DNA of 64,000 nt from an uncultured Desulfovibrionaceae bacterium (GCA_949299515.1 CASGAP010000014.1:56840-120839), one strand, 5' to 3'; numbered from the stretch's first letter, positions 35,631 through 46,169 are shown. The notes: generated by a model not told the origin, from the sequence alone. A program made the numbers and translations.

Positions 35631-37553
35631 TTAATTTTTTTCCTGTTCTTCCGCTTTACGTTTTTTGAGCGCAATTTCGATGCAGGCGAGCGCCGCGGGC
35701 GTTACCCCGGAAATGCGGCTTGCCTGGCCGAGATTAAGCGGTTTGACCCGATTGAGTTTTTCCTGAATTTCTCTGGATAAGCCCGGCATATCCGTATAGT
35801 CCAAATCTTTGGGCAGGGCGATTTTTTCCTGACCTGCGGTTTTCTGCACTATTTCTTCCTGCCGCGTGAGGTATCCTGAGTATTTGGTAATGATTTCGGC
35901 TGTTTCGCAAATGGCGGGATAGCTGTCCAGATAGGGCTGCAGAGCGGGCAAAAAGCGTGTCAAATCTTTTAACTGCAGGTTTGGACGGCGGCAGAGGTCT
36001 TCCAAAGTTATTGCTTTGGTGGGGCTGGCTTCGCCGAGTTTTCCGAGAATTGCCCGTGTTTTGGCGTCGGGCCGTATGGTGGTTTCGCGCAGCAGGGCAA
36101 GAATTTCTTCCAGTATTTTTTGTTTTCGGAGGAAAACCGCATAATGCTCGTCGCTGACAAGGCCGCGTTCGCGTCCTATGGGCGTCAGGCGCCTGTCGGC
36201 ATTGTCTTCGCGCAGGAGCAGACGGTATTCCGCACGCGATGTGAACATTCTGAACGGTTCTTCCGTTCCCTTGGTGACCAGTTCGTCCACAAGAACAGCC
36301 ATATAGGCTTCGTCGCGGCGCAGAAGGAACGGCTCGCGGTTTTCAAGGCGCGCGGCAATGTTCAAAGACGCCCACAGTCCCTGTGCGGCGGCTTCTTCAT
36401 AGCCTGACGTGCCGTTTATCTGTCCTGCGAACCACAGTCCTTCGACTTTTTTGGTTTCAAGGGTCGGGTGCAGCTGAATGGGGTTGGCGTAGTCGTATTC
36501 GATGGCATAGCCCGGCCGCACGATTTTTGCGTTTTCAAGTCCGGGTATGGTGGCTATCATGCCTTCCTGAATGTCCAGCGGCAGGCTGGTGGAAATGCCG
36601 TTGGGATAACATTCTTCGCAGTTGAGGCTTTCGGGTTCCACAAAAACCTGGTGGCGTTCCCGTTCGGGGAAACGGGCTACCTTGTCTTCCACGGAAGGGC
36701 AGTAGCGTGCGCCCGTGCCTTCGATGACGCCGGTAAACAGCGGCGATCTGTCCATGCCGGAACGGATAATATCGTGGGTTTTTTCGTTGGTCCAGGTAAT
36801 GTAGCAGGAAACCTGCGGCAGTTTGGGGCCTTCGCCGTGGAAGCTGAAGCCGGGAGGAGGAAAATCGCCGGGCTGTTCTTCCAGTACGTCAAAATTTATG
36901 GAATCGTAGCGTATTCTCGGGGTTGTGCCGGTTTTAAGGCGGCCGAGTTCAATGCCGAGGCGGCGCAGGGCATCGGACAGGTGTATGCTGGGTGCGTCGC
37001 CGAGGCGGCCGCCGGGCAGGTTTTTCAGACCGATGTGGATAAGGCCGCACAAAAATGTGCCTGTGGTCAAAAGGACGTGCGGCGCATAGAATTTTTTGCC
37101 TATGGCGGTTACGACGCCGCGGATTTTATGGCGTACTTCGGAATCTTCGGCGGCGGGAATTTCCTCCGTAATCAGGTCTTCCACGATGTCCTGCCAGAGC
37201 GTGATGTTTTTTTGCTTGAAAATGCTTGATTTTACGACTTTGATATAAGCTTCCCTGTCCATCTGCGCACGCCGCGAACGCACGGCGGGGCCTTTGCTTT
37301 GGTTGAGAATGCGGAACTGTATGCCTGCGGCGTCCGCCCAAAGTCCCATGGAGCCGCCGAGGGCGTCTATTTCGCGCACGAGATGTCCTTTGGCAAGACC
37401 GCCTATGGCAGGGTTGCAGGATAAATGTCCGATCCTGTCGATATTGCTGGTGATGAGCAGGGTTTTGTGTCCCAGTCTGGCAAGGGCCATGGCGGCTTCG
37501 CAGCCGGCGTGTCCTGCGCCTGCGACTATGCTGTCAAAATATTCTTCTTTCAT
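35631..37553 (-). CDS. mnmG: tRNA uridine 5-carboxymethylaminomethyl modification enzyme MnmG
   Basis: FAD enzyme that with MnmE modifies wobble uridine-34. The 640 residues begin with the FAD-binding [19 protein letters not shown] and carry [21 protein letters not shown], the [11 protein letters not shown] segment, the two catalytic cysteines (one in GTFLCG, one in ECYPNGIST) and the C-terminal helical MnmE-binding region. Start at ATG 37553 fits the normal MnmG N-terminus; the open frame continues far upstream only as a shadow of waaA. It stands alone behind a sigma-70-like promoter. Confidence 0.97.
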   Translation of the reverse strand: MKEEYFDSIVAGAGHAGCEAAMALARLGHKTLLITSNIDRIGHLSCNPAIGGLAKGHLVREIDALGGSMGLWADAAGIQFRILNQSKGPAVRSRRAQMDREAYIKVVKSSIFKQKNITLWQDIVEDLITEEIPAAEDSEVRHKIRGVVTAIGKKFYAPHVLLTTGTFLCGLIHIGLKNLPGGRLGDAPSIHLSDALRRLGIELGRLKTGTTPRIRYDSINFDVLEEQPGDFPPPGFSFHGEGPKLPQVSCYITWTNEKTHDIIRSGMDRSPLFTGVIEGTGARYCPSVEDKVARFPERERHQVFVEPESLNCEECYPNGISTSLPLDIQEGMIATIPGLENAKIVRPGYAIEYDYANPIQLHPTLETKKVEGLWFAGQINGTSGYEEAAAQGLWASLNIAARLENREPFLLRRDEAYMAVLVDELVTKGTEEPFRMFTSRAEYRLLLREDNADRRLTPIGRERGLVSDEHYAVFLRKQKILEEILALLRETTIRPDAKTRAILGKLGEASPTKAITLEDLCRRPNLQLKDLTRFLPALQPYLDSYPAICETAEIITKYSGYLTRQEEIVQKTAGQEKIALPKDLDYTDMPGLSREIQEKLNRVKPLNLGQASRISGVTPAALACIEIALKKRKAEEQEKN

Positions 37554-37652
37554 GTTTTGTCCGGTTTTTTGTTTTGTCCGCCCGCGTTCGGGAATATGTC
37601 CGCCAGCAGGCTGCAGCGGTCTGCACTTTTGCGGTAAAAATTTTGCATTGCT

Positions 37653-37681
37653 ATTATGCGTATAACTTGATAAAAATGCAA
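37653..37681 (-). promoter_or_regulatory. sigma-70-like promoter of mnmG
   Basis: Minus-strand TTGCAT (37681-37676) and CATAAT (37658-37653), 17-base spacer, about 100 bases before the mnmG start. Confidence 0.45.
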
Positions 37682-37710
37682 GTATAATCACCATGGATAA
37701 GGAAATGCCT

Positions 37711-37872
37711 ATGTCACCGATTTGGAAAGGGTTTTTAATCGGGTCTTCCCTCGGTATTTTTGCGTATCTGTTCGGCATTACCGACAGTATGGGCAGAAGC
37801 GTGCTGCTTGGCATTATCGGGGGTATGTGTGCCGGTCTGACGTTTAAAATTAAAGAAGGCAAGAAAAAATAA
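37711..37872 (+). CDS. 53-residue membrane protein upstream of waaA
   Basis: Short gene with two hydrophobic stretches (about residues 6-22 and 29-46: [15 protein letters not shown] and [15 protein letters not shown]) and a Lys-rich tail (KIKEGKKK), so a small two-helix inner-membrane protein with positive ends. AAGGA seven bases before ATG 37711 supports the start; an ATG at 37693 lacks a ribosome site. Its stop codon overlaps the waaA start by one base, which argues for translational coupling. Family unknown to me. Confidence 0.72.
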   Translation: MSPIWKGFLIGSSLGIFAYLFGITDSMGRSVLLGIIGGMCAGLTFKIKEGKKK

Positions 37873-39251
37873 TGCTCAAACCGTTGTTTTTTGCCGCATA
37901 TTCTTTGGCATGGCGTGCGGCGGCGCCGTTTTTGAAGCGGCACAAACGCCTTTGCGAAGGCTATGCGGAGCGGCTTGTGGACGGCGCATGGCAGGAATTG
38001 GCGGAAAAAAATCCCGTAACCGTGTGGATACAGGCGGCTTCCGGCGGCGAAGCGTATCTTGCGCTGGAAATTTTGAAATATTTGCCGGACAATATGCCCG
38101 AACTGCATATTCTGTGCACGAGCATGACAAAGCAGGGTATGGAAGTTCTTGCCAAAGGCAGGGAGGCTTTTGAACGGAACTGGCGGGAAAAACACGGCAG
38201 CCGTCCCTGTCCTGCGGTTTCGCTGCGTTATTTCCCGTTTGACGGAGCAAATCATATGCAAAGGGCTTTTGCGCTGGCGCGGCCCGAAATCTGTATTCTG
38301 CTCGAAACCGAGCTGTGGCCGAATTTTATGCGCGTCTGCAAAGAGCGCGGAAGCAGGCTGTATGTGCTGAACGGCCGCATGACCGACAAATCTTATGCCG
38401 CCTATAAAAAAATAAAGGGGATTTTTGCGGGCATACAGCCGGATGCCGTGTATGCCACCAGGCAAAAAGACAGGGAATATTTTCAGGAAATTTTTCCCGA
38501 AAGCCGCTGTGCGTTTATGCATAACATGAAATTTGACAGCATAGGGCGGGAATTGGAATATGCCTTGCATGAGAAAAAAGAAAATTCCTTGGCAAAGTAT
38601 TTTGAACGCGGGGTTTGTGTTTATTTGCTGGCCTCCGTGCGGGAGGAAGAGGAACGGTATCTTGTTCCCTTGGCAAAGCGTCTGCACGACGAAAAGAAAA
38701 AAAGCGCGGTCTGCATAGTTCCGCGCCATACGGCGCGTTTTGCCGAATGGAAAAAGGCTCTGGAAGAAACGGGCGTGCCTGTGCGTTTTGTTTCGGAGCT
38801 TATGGGGGAAAACGGCACGGTTCATGCGCAGGACATTGTAATCTGGGACAGGTTCGGAGATTTGAAGGAACTGTACGGCATTGCGGATTATGCTTTTGTG
38901 GGCGGAAGCCTGGCGCCGCTCGGCGGACAGAATTTTTTGGAACCGTTGGTGTACGGGGTTATTCCGCATACGGGCATTCATCTGCATAATTTTTTGTGGA
39001 CTTTTGAAACGAACGGCAAAGGAAAAAATCTGGCGGAGGAGAATTTGCTCTGCCTGTACGGTTCTCCCGAAAGTTTGGCGGAAACGTTCCTCGCTCTGCC
39101 CGAAAAAAAATTTACGCAGCACAGCGAAATTCAGCGGCGTTTTAAAACTTGGCTCAAACCCTTGACCGGCGACGCAAAACAAGTGACGGAAGAAATTTTT
39201 TCCGTGCTGAAAAAGCAGGAGCCGCCTTCGGATATACACTATGATATTTAA
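37872..39251 (+). CDS. waaA: 3-deoxy-D-manno-octulosonic acid (Kdo) transferase
   Basis: Adds Kdo to lipid A in the inner membrane. The 459 residues (slightly longer than the common 420-430) start with a short membrane anchor. Family motifs: [17 protein letters not shown] near residue 55 with the catalytic Glu, [20 protein letters not shown], and the C-terminal [16 protein letters not shown]. It overlaps the small upstream gene by one base and trkA by 11, so the three are translated as a unit. Confidence 0.93.
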   Translation: MLKPLFFAAYSLAWRAAAPFLKRHKRLCEGYAERLVDGAWQELAEKNPVTVWIQAASGGEAYLALEILKYLPDNMPELHILCTSMTKQGMEVLAKGREAFERNWREKHGSRPCPAVSLRYFPFDGANHMQRAFALARPEICILLETELWPNFMRVCKERGSRLYVLNGRMTDKSYAAYKKIKGIFAGIQPDAVYATRQKDREYFQEIFPESRCAFMHNMKFDSIGRELEYALHEKKENSLAKYFERGVCVYLLASVREEEERYLVPLAKRLHDEKKKSAVCIVPRHTARFAEWKKALEETGVPVRFVSELMGENGTVHAQDIVIWDRFGDLKELYGIADYAFVGGSLAPLGGQNFLEPLVYGVIPHTGIHLHNFLWTFETNGKGKNLAEENLLCLYGSPESLAETFLALPEKKFTQHSEIQRRFKTWLKPLTGDAKQVTEEIFSVLKKQEPPSDIHYDI

Positions 39252-40689
39252 AAAAATTCAGGATATGTTTGTCAGTGCCGTGCAGGAAAACGTAGTGATA
39301 CTGGGTGCCGGCGAAGTTGGGCTGCACCTTGCCAGGCGTCTGACGCAGGAAGGCAAAAACGTGGTGGTTATCGACAAAGACAAAAGCAGGCTGGAACGCA
39401 TGACCCAGTTCGTGGACGTGCGCACTGTTTTGGGCTCCGGTTCTTCGCCGAAAACGCTCAGTCTTGCGGGGGTTGAGGATTCGCGGTATTTTCTGGCCGT
39501 GACCAACAACGACGAAGTTAATCTGGTTGCCTGCCTTTTTGCCAACGCTTTGGCGCCCGAAGCCGTGAAGCTTGCGCGCATAAGCAACAAGGAGTATGAA
39601 GAATATCCCAATGTTCTGGGCGGTACCAGCCTGAACATTCAGCTCATGGTTCACCCGGAAAGCGAAGTTGTGCAGAGCATTAACCGTCTGCTGTCCCTGC
39701 CCGGCTCGCAGGATTATGCTGAATTTGCCGGCGGCCATCTGCGCATGGTCGCGTACAGCATTGACACCAATACGGAACTTGTGGGCAAAAAGCTCTTTGA
39801 ATTTAAGGATATTGTGAAAAGCGACAATATCATGGTGGCGGCCATCGTGCGCGATAATAAGCTTATTATCCCCAACGGGCAGGTGGTTATCCAGCAGAAC
39901 GATTTGGTTTATTTCGCCTATGTGGATTCCGCGCAGAAGGATTTGCTGCGTTCCCTGAAAAAAAACAGGGCGTTTTTCCATTCCGTGTGCATTGTGGGCG
40001 GCGGCAAGATCGGCTATCTTTTGGCCAAGCTTTTCGAAAAGAAAGGGCTGGACGTCAAGCTTATCGAAAAAGACGAGGCCCGCTGCGAGGAGCTTGCGGA
40101 TCTTTTGGACAGTACCCTTATTCTGCACGGCGATGCCACGGAAACAACTTTGCTCAAAGAGGAAAACGTGGGCAAAATGGACGTGATCGTGGCGGTCACT
40201 GCGGATGAGGAAACCAATATTTTGGCCTGTCTGCTTGCCAAAAGCATGGGCGCGCGCGACAGCGTTGCGCGGGTGAACAAATCCGAATATCTGCCCATTG
40301 TGAAGCATATCGGCATCGACCACAGCGTCAGTACGCGGCTTTCCGCGGTAAACGGTTTTTTAAGCTATATCCGTCAGGGCAATGTGGTGGCGTTTGCCTC
40401 TGTGGCGTCGGACGCGGCGGAAGTTATGGAAGCCTGCCTTACGGAAAGTTCCAAGCTTATCAACAAGCCGCTTATGGAATTGTCTATACCGAAAAACGTG
40501 ATCATGCTTGCCTATATGCGCGAGCAGAAAGTGTTTATCCCGCACGGCCAGACCGTTTTTATTCCCGGCGACCATGTGATTTTTTTGGGGGAACAGAAAC
40601 CCATGCGCGAGCTTGACGAGCTTATCGGCGAGCGTACAACCATTAAGCAGAATGATGAAAACAGAATACTGAACATATGGAAAAAGTAA
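39241..40689 (+). CDS. trkA: Trk potassium uptake regulator TrkA
   Basis: Cytoplasmic NAD-binding subunit that gates Trk/Ktr potassium channels. The 482 residues consist of two tandem RCK units: Rossmann motifs [15 protein letters not shown] (about 17-31) and [15 protein letters not shown] (about 246-260), each followed by a TrkA-C domain. The membrane partner TrkH is not in the window. It overlaps waaA at its start and rdgB at its end. Confidence 0.95.
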   Translation: MIFKKIQDMFVSAVQENVVILGAGEVGLHLARRLTQEGKNVVVIDKDKSRLERMTQFVDVRTVLGSGSSPKTLSLAGVEDSRYFLAVTNNDEVNLVACLFANALAPEAVKLARISNKEYEEYPNVLGGTSLNIQLMVHPESEVVQSINRLLSLPGSQDYAEFAGGHLRMVAYSIDTNTELVGKKLFEFKDIVKSDNIMVAAIVRDNKLIIPNGQVVIQQNDLVYFAYVDSAQKDLLRSLKKNRAFFHSVCIVGGGKIGYLLAKLFEKKGLDVKLIEKDEARCEELADLLDSTLILHGDATETTLLKEENVGKMDVIVAVTADEETNILACLLAKSMGARDSVARVNKSEYLPIVKHIGIDHSVSTRLSAVNGFLSYIRQGNVVAFASVASDAAEVMEACLTESSKLINKPLMELSIPKNVIMLAYMREQKVFIPHGQTVFIPGDHVIFLGEQKPMRELDELIGERTTIKQNDENRILNIWKK

Positions 40690-41285
40690 TAATAGCAACC
40701 AAAAACAAAGGCAAGCTTGCCGAATTGGAAGCGCCTCTTGCCGTTCTCGGCTTTGCTGTGAGCACGCTTCCCGACGAGTATCCGGAAATTGAGGAAAACG
40801 GCGCAAGTTTTGAAGAAAACGCCCTGATAAAAGCCCGTTTTGTGGCAAATGACCTGCACTGCATTGCCGTTGCCGACGACAGCGGCATTTGCGTGGACGC
40901 CTTAGGCGGCGAACCCGGCATTTATTCCGCGCGTTATGCCAACGATTATGCGCTGCTTCCGGGCGAAACCAAGGATAAGGCCAATAACAGAAAACTGCTG
41001 GAGAAAATGAAAGACGTGCCGGCAGAACGGCGGGGCTGTGCGTTTCACTGTGCCATGGCCGTGGTTTTTCCCGACGGCAGGGAATTTGTTGCCCATAAAA
41101 CCTGGGAGGGCACGCTGCTTTTTGAGGAGCGCGGGCAGAACGGTTTCGGCTATGATCCGCTTTTTTTGGACAAAGAACTGGGACTGACGGGCGCGCAAAT
41201 GGAAAAAAGCGTCAAAATGGGACGTTCTCACCGTGCCAAGGCGCTGAATGCCGTGATTGAGGCGTTCCGCACGTTAAACCTATAA
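40677..41285 (+). CDS. rdgB: non-canonical purine NTP pyrophosphatase (RdgB/HAM1)
   Basis: House-cleaning enzyme hydrolysing dITP and XTP. The 202 residues show the N-terminal [13 protein letters not shown], the ENALIKA substrate loop, ADDSGICVDALGG, the GFGYDPLF metal-site loop and SHRAKAL near the end. Length is normal. It overlaps the 3' end of trkA by 13 bases. Confidence 0.97.
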   Translation: MEKVIIATKNKGKLAELEAPLAVLGFAVSTLPDEYPEIEENGASFEENALIKARFVANDLHCIAVADDSGICVDALGGEPGIYSARYANDYALLPGETKDKANNRKLLEKMKDVPAERRGCAFHCAMAVVFPDGREFVAHKTWEGTLLFEERGQNGFGYDPLFLDKELGLTGAQMEKSVKMGRSHRAKALNAVIEAFRTLNL

Positions 41286-41338
41286 ACGGAATTTCTTCGG
41301 ATAAGTGCCGCGGACTTGTTCTGCGGCTTGGAAAAAAA

Positions 41339-42919
41339 ATGTCGTTTTTTGCTAAACTCAATGCCAGACAGCAAATGGGCATGGCAGCCCTTATCATGGG
41401 CGCAAGCGTGCTTTTGTCCCGTTTTATGGGGCTGTTTCGCGATAAGGTTATTTCGTGGCAGTTCGGCGCGGGCGGCGAAACGGATCTGTATTTTGCCGCC
41501 TTTGTTCTGCCGGATTTTTTGAATTATCTGCTGGCAGGCGGCTATGTGTCCATTACGCTTATCCCCTTGCTGGCCGGGCTTATGGAAAAAGACACGGACA
41601 GCGCCTGGCGCTTTTTCAGCGCCGTGTTTTTGTGGGCGTCGGCGTCGGTGGCTGTTTTGTCGCTGATTTTATGGATTTTTGCCCCGCATATCGTGCCGTA
41701 TCTTGCCCCGGGTTTTACGGAAGAACAGCTTGCCAGGCTGACGGAATTTCTGCGCATTATTCTGCCAGCGCAGGTCTGTTTTCTGCCGGGAGCCTGTTTT
41801 ACCGCACTGCTGTACATACGCAGGCAGTTTGCCGTGCCGGCTCTTGTTCCTTTGATGTATAACGGCATGATTTTGCTGTGCGGCGCCGCTTTGCCGTATT
41901 TCGGCATTGCCCGCGGCATGGAGGGCTTTTGCTGGGGGGTTTTGCTGGGCGCGTTTTTGGGGTCGTTTTATCTGCCGTACCGTGCGGCCAAAAGCGGCGG
42001 CATCTGCTTTGTCAATGCGTGGAAGCATCCGTATCTCAGACGTTTTCTTTTGCTTGCCCTGCCGCTTATGCTCGGTCAGTCCATTGTGGTGCTTGACGAA
42101 CAGTTTATCCGTGTTTTCGGCAGTATGGCGGGTACGGGCGAAGTCAGTCTTTTGAGTTATGCAAGGCGCATTATGATGGTTCCCGTCGGGGTGGTGGCGC
42201 AGGCCGCGGGCGTGGCGTCGTTTCCGTTTCTGGCAAGCCTTTTTGCCAAAAACGATATGGAAAATTTCTGCGATACCCTGCATAAAGCCATAAAAAACAC
42301 GCTGATTGTGGTTATGCCGCTGACGGCCTATCTGGTGGCCGCGGCCATGCCCGTGCTCGGCCTTATTTTTGAGGGCGGGAGATTCAGCCCTGAAGATACG
42401 CTTCTTGCCGCGCCGTATTTGCAGATAATGCTCCTTGCCGTGCCGTTTTGGTGTCTGCAGCAGATTTTGGGACGGGCGTTTTATGCCATGGAAAATACCA
42501 AAACCCCCGCTGTTGTCGGTACCGTCATCACGGTTTTGCTTTTGCCTGTCTATTACTTCGGTGCTCCCGCGTTCGGCGGTGCTGCGGTTGCGTTTTTGAC
42601 AGCATTTTCCGTGTTTCTGTATGCCCTTGTCATGCTGTTTGTCGGCAGGAAATATTTTTTGCCGGCTTATCAAGGAATGTTTTGTCTTTTTCTGAAAAAT
42701 GTGTTACTTGTATGCATACCGTTTTGTATAAGCCGTTATGCCGGTTTATATGCGGAACGGGCTCTGCAGGATGTTTTTTCCCTGCTTTTGGTGCAGCTTG
42801 CGCATATCTGCGTGAGCGGCCTTGCGTTTGCCGCGGCATATTTTGTACTGGCCGGGCTGTTTATGCCGGAGAATATACGGCTTATTCTGGCACCGTTTTT
42901 GCGTCGATTAAAAAAGTAG
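41339..42919 (+). CDS. murJ: lipid II flippase MurJ
   Basis: Moves lipid II across the inner membrane for peptidoglycan synthesis. The 526 residues with about 14 helices carry the MVF signatures SRFMGLFRDKVISWQFG near the N-terminus and VSLLSYARRIMMVPVGVVAQAAGVASFPFL in the middle. The ribosome site before ATG 41339 is weak (TTGGAA-A7), though the N-terminus aligns well. Followed after six bases by ispH. Confidence 0.94.
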   Translation: MSFFAKLNARQQMGMAALIMGASVLLSRFMGLFRDKVISWQFGAGGETDLYFAAFVLPDFLNYLLAGGYVSITLIPLLAGLMEKDTDSAWRFFSAVFLWASASVAVLSLILWIFAPHIVPYLAPGFTEEQLARLTEFLRIILPAQVCFLPGACFTALLYIRRQFAVPALVPLMYNGMILLCGAALPYFGIARGMEGFCWGVLLGAFLGSFYLPYRAAKSGGICFVNAWKHPYLRRFLLLALPLMLGQSIVVLDEQFIRVFGSMAGTGEVSLLSYARRIMMVPVGVVAQAAGVASFPFLASLFAKNDMENFCDTLHKAIKNTLIVVMPLTAYLVAAAMPVLGLIFEGGRFSPEDTLLAAPYLQIMLLAVPFWCLQQILGRAFYAMENTKTPAVVGTVITVLLLPVYYFGAPAFGGAAVAFLTAFSVFLYALVMLFVGRKYFLPAYQGMFCLFLKNVLLVCIPFCISRYAGLYAERALQDVFSLLLVQLAHICVSGLAFAAAYFVLAGLFMPENIRLILAPFLRRLKK

Positions 42920-42925
42920 GTTGAT

Positions 42926-43852
42926 ATGGAAGTTATTCGTTCCGGCCGTGCCGGTTTTTGCATGGGTGTTGCCCTTGCGCTGAAAAAACTTGATGATTTG
43001 GTGGAAAAAGGCGGTCATGTGGGCACGTTCGGTCCCATTATCCACAATCCGTTCGTGCTGGAGGAATACGCCATGAAAGGCGTGCGCTGCTTTGGTTCCG
43101 TGCAGGCGGTGAAAGAGGCGCTGGAGCCTTTTTATGTTTTTTCCGAAACCATAGAAAAGGAAGGCGGCAGGGAAGAACAGCTGCGGCTGAATCTTTTGAT
43201 ACGCGCCCACGGCATTCCGCACAGTACGGAAAGTTTTCTGCGCAGCCTTATGCACGTGAGCCTTATGGACGCAACCTGTCCGCGGGTAAAGGAAGCGCAG
43301 AATGCCATAGCCCGCGCCACGCAGGGCGAAAACGGCGAAGCCGTGACGCTTTTGCTTTTCGGTGACGCCAATCACCCCGAAGTTGACGGGCTGGTTTCCT
43401 ATGCCAAGGGAAAATATATTATTTCCCCCGAACCGCAGAAGTTAATCGAATACGCCAAAAAAAATCAGCATGAGCTTATGGTTCTTGCCGCACAGACCAC
43501 GCAGGACAGGCCGCTTTTCGATGTCATAAAAAAAGAACTGTGCGCCGTGCTGGACAGAAAACCCGTAATTTTGGAAACAATTTGCGACGCCACAAAGCTT
43601 CGTCAGGAAGAAGCCCTGGCCATAGCCGAGCAGGTGGACGCCATGGTTGTCGTAGGCGGAAAGGAAAGCGGAAACACAAAAAGATTGGCAGAATTGGTTT
43701 TTTCTAAAAATATCCCTACAGTTCTTGTGGAAAGTGCCGATGAATTAGAAAGAGAATTTTTTCAGAAAGTAAACAAAGTCGGCCTTACAGCAGGAGCTTC
43801 CACCCCGAAACGCTTGGTAGACGAGGCAGAAAGGGTACTGAGTTCTTGGTAG
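42926..43852 (+). CDS. ispH: 4-hydroxy-3-methylbut-2-enyl diphosphate reductase
   Basis: Last enzyme of the MEP isoprenoid pathway, an Fe-S reductase. The 308 residues include the three cluster cysteines Cys12 (GFCMGV), Cys118 (DATCPRV) and Cys220 (ETICDAT), and the RAHGIPH, GDANHPEVDG and GGKESGNTKRL segments. It makes precursors for undecaprenyl phosphate, the lipid II carrier, which fits its place behind murJ. Confidence 0.96.
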   Translation: MEVIRSGRAGFCMGVALALKKLDDLVEKGGHVGTFGPIIHNPFVLEEYAMKGVRCFGSVQAVKEALEPFYVFSETIEKEGGREEQLRLNLLIRAHGIPHSTESFLRSLMHVSLMDATCPRVKEAQNAIARATQGENGEAVTLLLFGDANHPEVDGLVSYAKGKYIISPEPQKLIEYAKKNQHELMVLAAQTTQDRPLFDVIKKELCAVLDRKPVILETICDATKLRQEEALAIAEQVDAMVVVGGKESGNTKRLAELVFSKNIPTVLVESADELEREFFQKVNKVGLTAGASTPKRLVDEAERVLSSW

Positions 43853-43881
43853 AATTTGCTATACGTTTTTAGGAGGAATGT

Positions 43882-44919
43882 ATGTCTCAAACCAATATCT
43901 TGTTAGAAGCAGGCACTAATGAGCTTGAGATTGTGGAATTTTATATTGACGAGCCGGTGCTTGAATTTGATTCCGGCACGTCCAGCGCGCTGAAACTGAT
44001 TCAGGAAGAAGGCAAAGATCCCATTTACCGCGGATATTACGGCGTAAACGTGGCGAAAGTTTTGGAAATCATTCAGCTGCCTCATGTTACGCCCCTGCCG
44101 GAACTGCAAAGTCCTTCTGTTTTGGGTGCGTTCAATCTGCGTTCCCAGATCATTCCCCTTGTCGACCTGAACATTTGGCTTGAAAAAGAAAACCTTAAAG
44201 ATGCCAATCCCCCGAAAGTTGTTGTGACGGAATTTAACAACGTAACCACCGCGTTTAAAGTTTCCGGGGTTAACCGCATTCACCGCATAAGCTGGGAAGA
44301 CGTGGGCGCGCCCAACTCTTATATGTCTTTCTTCTCCAAAGGTTGCATTACCGGCGTTGTGCGTCTTGAAGACAGAATTGTGTTTATTCTGGACCTTGAA
44401 AAAATCGTTACGGAGCTGAACCCCAGCCTCGGCCTGCGTCTTGATACGGCCATTGACTGGAGCCAGACCAACAATTACCGCGCCATTGTCTGTGACGACT
44501 CCTCCCTTATCCGCAATATGCTGAAATCCCTTTTGCAGCAGGCAAATTTTGAAGTGCATGACTTTACCAACGGTCAGGAAGTCTGGGACGAACTGGTGCG
44601 TCTGCGCAAGCTTGCCATTGAAGAAGGCAAGGACGTAAGCGATTATGTGCAGGTTCTTATTTCCGATATCGAAATGCCGCGCATGGACGGCCATACCCTG
44701 TGCAAAACTGTAAAAGAAGATATGTACATGAAGAAAATACCCGTAATTCTCTTCTCTTCCCTTATTACGGACAAGCTTCGCCATAAAGGGGAATCCGTAG
44801 GTGCGGACGAACAGATTTCCAAACCCGGCGTAACCCAGCTTGCCCAGCGCGCCCATGAACTTATTCAGCAGTATGCGGCAGGCTATGTTCCCGAAAAGAA
44901 AAAGGAAGATTTGAAATAA
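43882..44919 (+). CDS. cheV: chemotaxis coupling/response protein CheV
   Basis: Adaptor linking chemoreceptors to CheA. A CheW-like domain (about residues 35-180, with LGAFNLRSQIIPLVDLNIWL) is followed by a receiver domain (about 195-330) that keeps the acidic pocket (CDDSSLIRN), the phosphorylated Asp in SDIEMPRMDG and the Lys in SKP. Its CheW-half tryptophan-rich IHRISWEDVG motif is typical. AGGAGG precedes the ATG. It is followed after one base by a hydrogenase protease gene. Confidence 0.94.
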   Translation: MSQTNILLEAGTNELEIVEFYIDEPVLEFDSGTSSALKLIQEEGKDPIYRGYYGVNVAKVLEIIQLPHVTPLPELQSPSVLGAFNLRSQIIPLVDLNIWLEKENLKDANPPKVVVTEFNNVTTAFKVSGVNRIHRISWEDVGAPNSYMSFFSKGCITGVVRLEDRIVFILDLEKIVTELNPSLGLRLDTAIDWSQTNNYRAIVCDDSSLIRNMLKSLLQQANFEVHDFTNGQEVWDELVRLRKLAIEEGKDVSDYVQVLISDIEMPRMDGHTLCKTVKEDMYMKKIPVILFSSLITDKLRHKGESVGADEQISKPGVTQLAQRAHELIQQYAAGYVPEKKKEDLK

Positions 44920-44920
44920 T

Positions 44921-45397
44921 ATGAAGATATTGGTGCTTGGTGTCGGTAATGTGCTTTACCGCGATGAGGCTGTGGGGGTAAAAACCGTCCTGAAACTGCA
45001 GGAAGAATATGTTTTTCCCGATAATGTAAAGCTTATGGACGGCGGTACGCTCGGTATGCAGCTTATGGACGAGCTGATGAGCTGTGACCTGGCTGTGATC
45101 ATTGATATTGTAAAGGGCGGATACGGTCCCGGCACATTATATCGCTTGGTTGGGGACGATTTGAGAAAAAGCATGAGTTTTTCCGATTCCCTGCATCAGA
45201 CGGATTTGGTGGATACGCTTATTTACTGCGATCTTGCGGGACACAGACCGGAATGCGTGGTTATCGGCGTAGAACCTGAAGACTGGAAATCCCTTGATTT
45301 GGAACTGAGTCCGAAAATCGCCGAAGCCATGCCGAAACTGATGGCGGAAGTGCTGAAAGAATTGGAAAAACACGGCGTTACGTATAGCAAAAAATAA
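44921..45397 (+). CDS. HyaD/HybD-type hydrogenase maturation protease
   Basis: Endopeptidase that trims the C-terminus of a NiFe hydrogenase large subunit after nickel insertion. The 158 residues show GVGNVLYRDEAVGV with the nickel-sensing Glu, an Asp in VIIDIVKGG and a His in DSLHQTDLVDTL, plus GHRPECVVIGVEPE. It is complete and presumably active. No hydrogenase structural gene is in the window; it is instead joined to cheV by a one-base gap, an odd pairing. Confidence 0.93.
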   Translation: MKILVLGVGNVLYRDEAVGVKTVLKLQEEYVFPDNVKLMDGGTLGMQLMDELMSCDLAVIIDIVKGGYGPGTLYRLVGDDLRKSMSFSDSLHQTDLVDTLIYCDLAGHRPECVVIGVEPEDWKSLDLELSPKIAEAMPKLMAEVLKELEKHGVTYSKK

Positions 45398-45420
45398 AAG
45401 GAGCTTCGGCTCCTTTTTTT
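45396..45420 (+). terminator. terminator after the hydrogenase protease gene
   Basis: Stem AAAAGGAGC/GCTCCTTTT with a stable TTCG tetraloop and seven T, directly at the stop codon. It ends the long plus-strand run that starts near 37.7 kb. Confidence 0.9.
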
Positions 45421-45444
45421 ATGACAAAATTCTGAAAAAAACGG

Positions 45445-45948
45445 TTACCGTACAAATGCCTGCTCTTGCCGCGCTCTGTCCTGTCTGCCGGTATTTTCCT
45501 TTGGAGAAAGTTTCATGTGCAGCAGGGGAAAATGGTTGCCCAGGCCGTCATATTCGCTTCTTGCAAAGGGTTCAAAGCCCATTTTTCGGTAAAAGGCAAA
45601 AGCGTCTTTATTGGCTTCGTTTACATCTACGAATTGTATGCGGTAGGCGTTTACGGCATGGCTGACCATGGCTTTGCCCAGTCCCTGCTTTTGGGCGTCG
45701 GGGTGTATGAACAGCATTTCCAGCTTATTGTCCTCTATTCCCATAAAGCCGAGCAGCTTTCCGTTTTCGTTTTTGGCTGTGAGCAGAAACGGAACATTTT
45801 TCAGGGCGTCAGAAACAAGCGGATACAGTTTCTTTATGTCCTGTTCTGTCAGAAAATGATGCGTGCTTTTTACGGAACGGAGCCAGATTTCTGTCAGTTC
45901 CCGTATGAGTTTTTGGGGACGTGCGTGTTCGGCGTTAAGTCTGTACAT
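45445..45948 (-). CDS. GNAT-family N-acetyltransferase
   Basis: Acetyl-CoA dependent acetyltransferase of 167 residues. The fold is visible in LLGFMGIEDNKLEMLFIHPDAQKQGLGKAMVSHA, containing the Q/RxxGxG/A pyrophosphate loop (QKQGLGKA), and in the NEANKDAFAFYRKMGFE motif near the C-terminus. It resembles the YjaB/small-molecule group, but the substrate is unknown. The polar tail after LLHMKLS is not part of the domain. No good ribosome site precedes ATG 45948. Confidence 0.88.
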   Translation of the reverse strand: MYRLNAEHARPQKLIRELTEIWLRSVKSTHHFLTEQDIKKLYPLVSDALKNVPFLLTAKNENGKLLGFMGIEDNKLEMLFIHPDAQKQGLGKAMVSHAVNAYRIQFVDVNEANKDAFAFYRKMGFEPFARSEYDGLGNHFPLLHMKLSPKENTGRQDRARQEQAFVR

Positions 45949-46010
45949 GGTTAATAGTTTTTTTCACCGTATTTTTCTGCGCTGCCGTTAAACGGCTGTG
46001 GGGGAAAATG

Positions 46011-46116
46011 CGCTGTGATGAGGGGAAGCGTGGGATCCGGCCAAAGTGCGGCAAGCCCTTTGCGTCGGTGAGCCTGCAAACTTTGCGCAAACGGACAGCA
46101 ACGCAGTCATTTCCCC
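46011..46116 (+). repeat. intergenic hairpin repeat, partial copy 3
   Basis: Long-arm version of the repeat, here in plus orientation: GATGAGGGG, then a GCAAGCC segment, TTTGCG...CGCAAA stem and the end CAACGCAGTCATTTCCCC. It matches the reverse complement of the left arms of copies 1 and 2. The preceding hairpin is decayed. A degraded second arm (TCGGGGGAAATCGCTTC) follows at 46141. It fills the spacer between the aminotransferase and acetyltransferase genes. Confidence 0.7.
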
Positions 46117-46169
46117 GAAGAAAAGCTTAGAAACGGCGTGTCGGGGGAAATCGCTTCTCCAAAAAAAAA

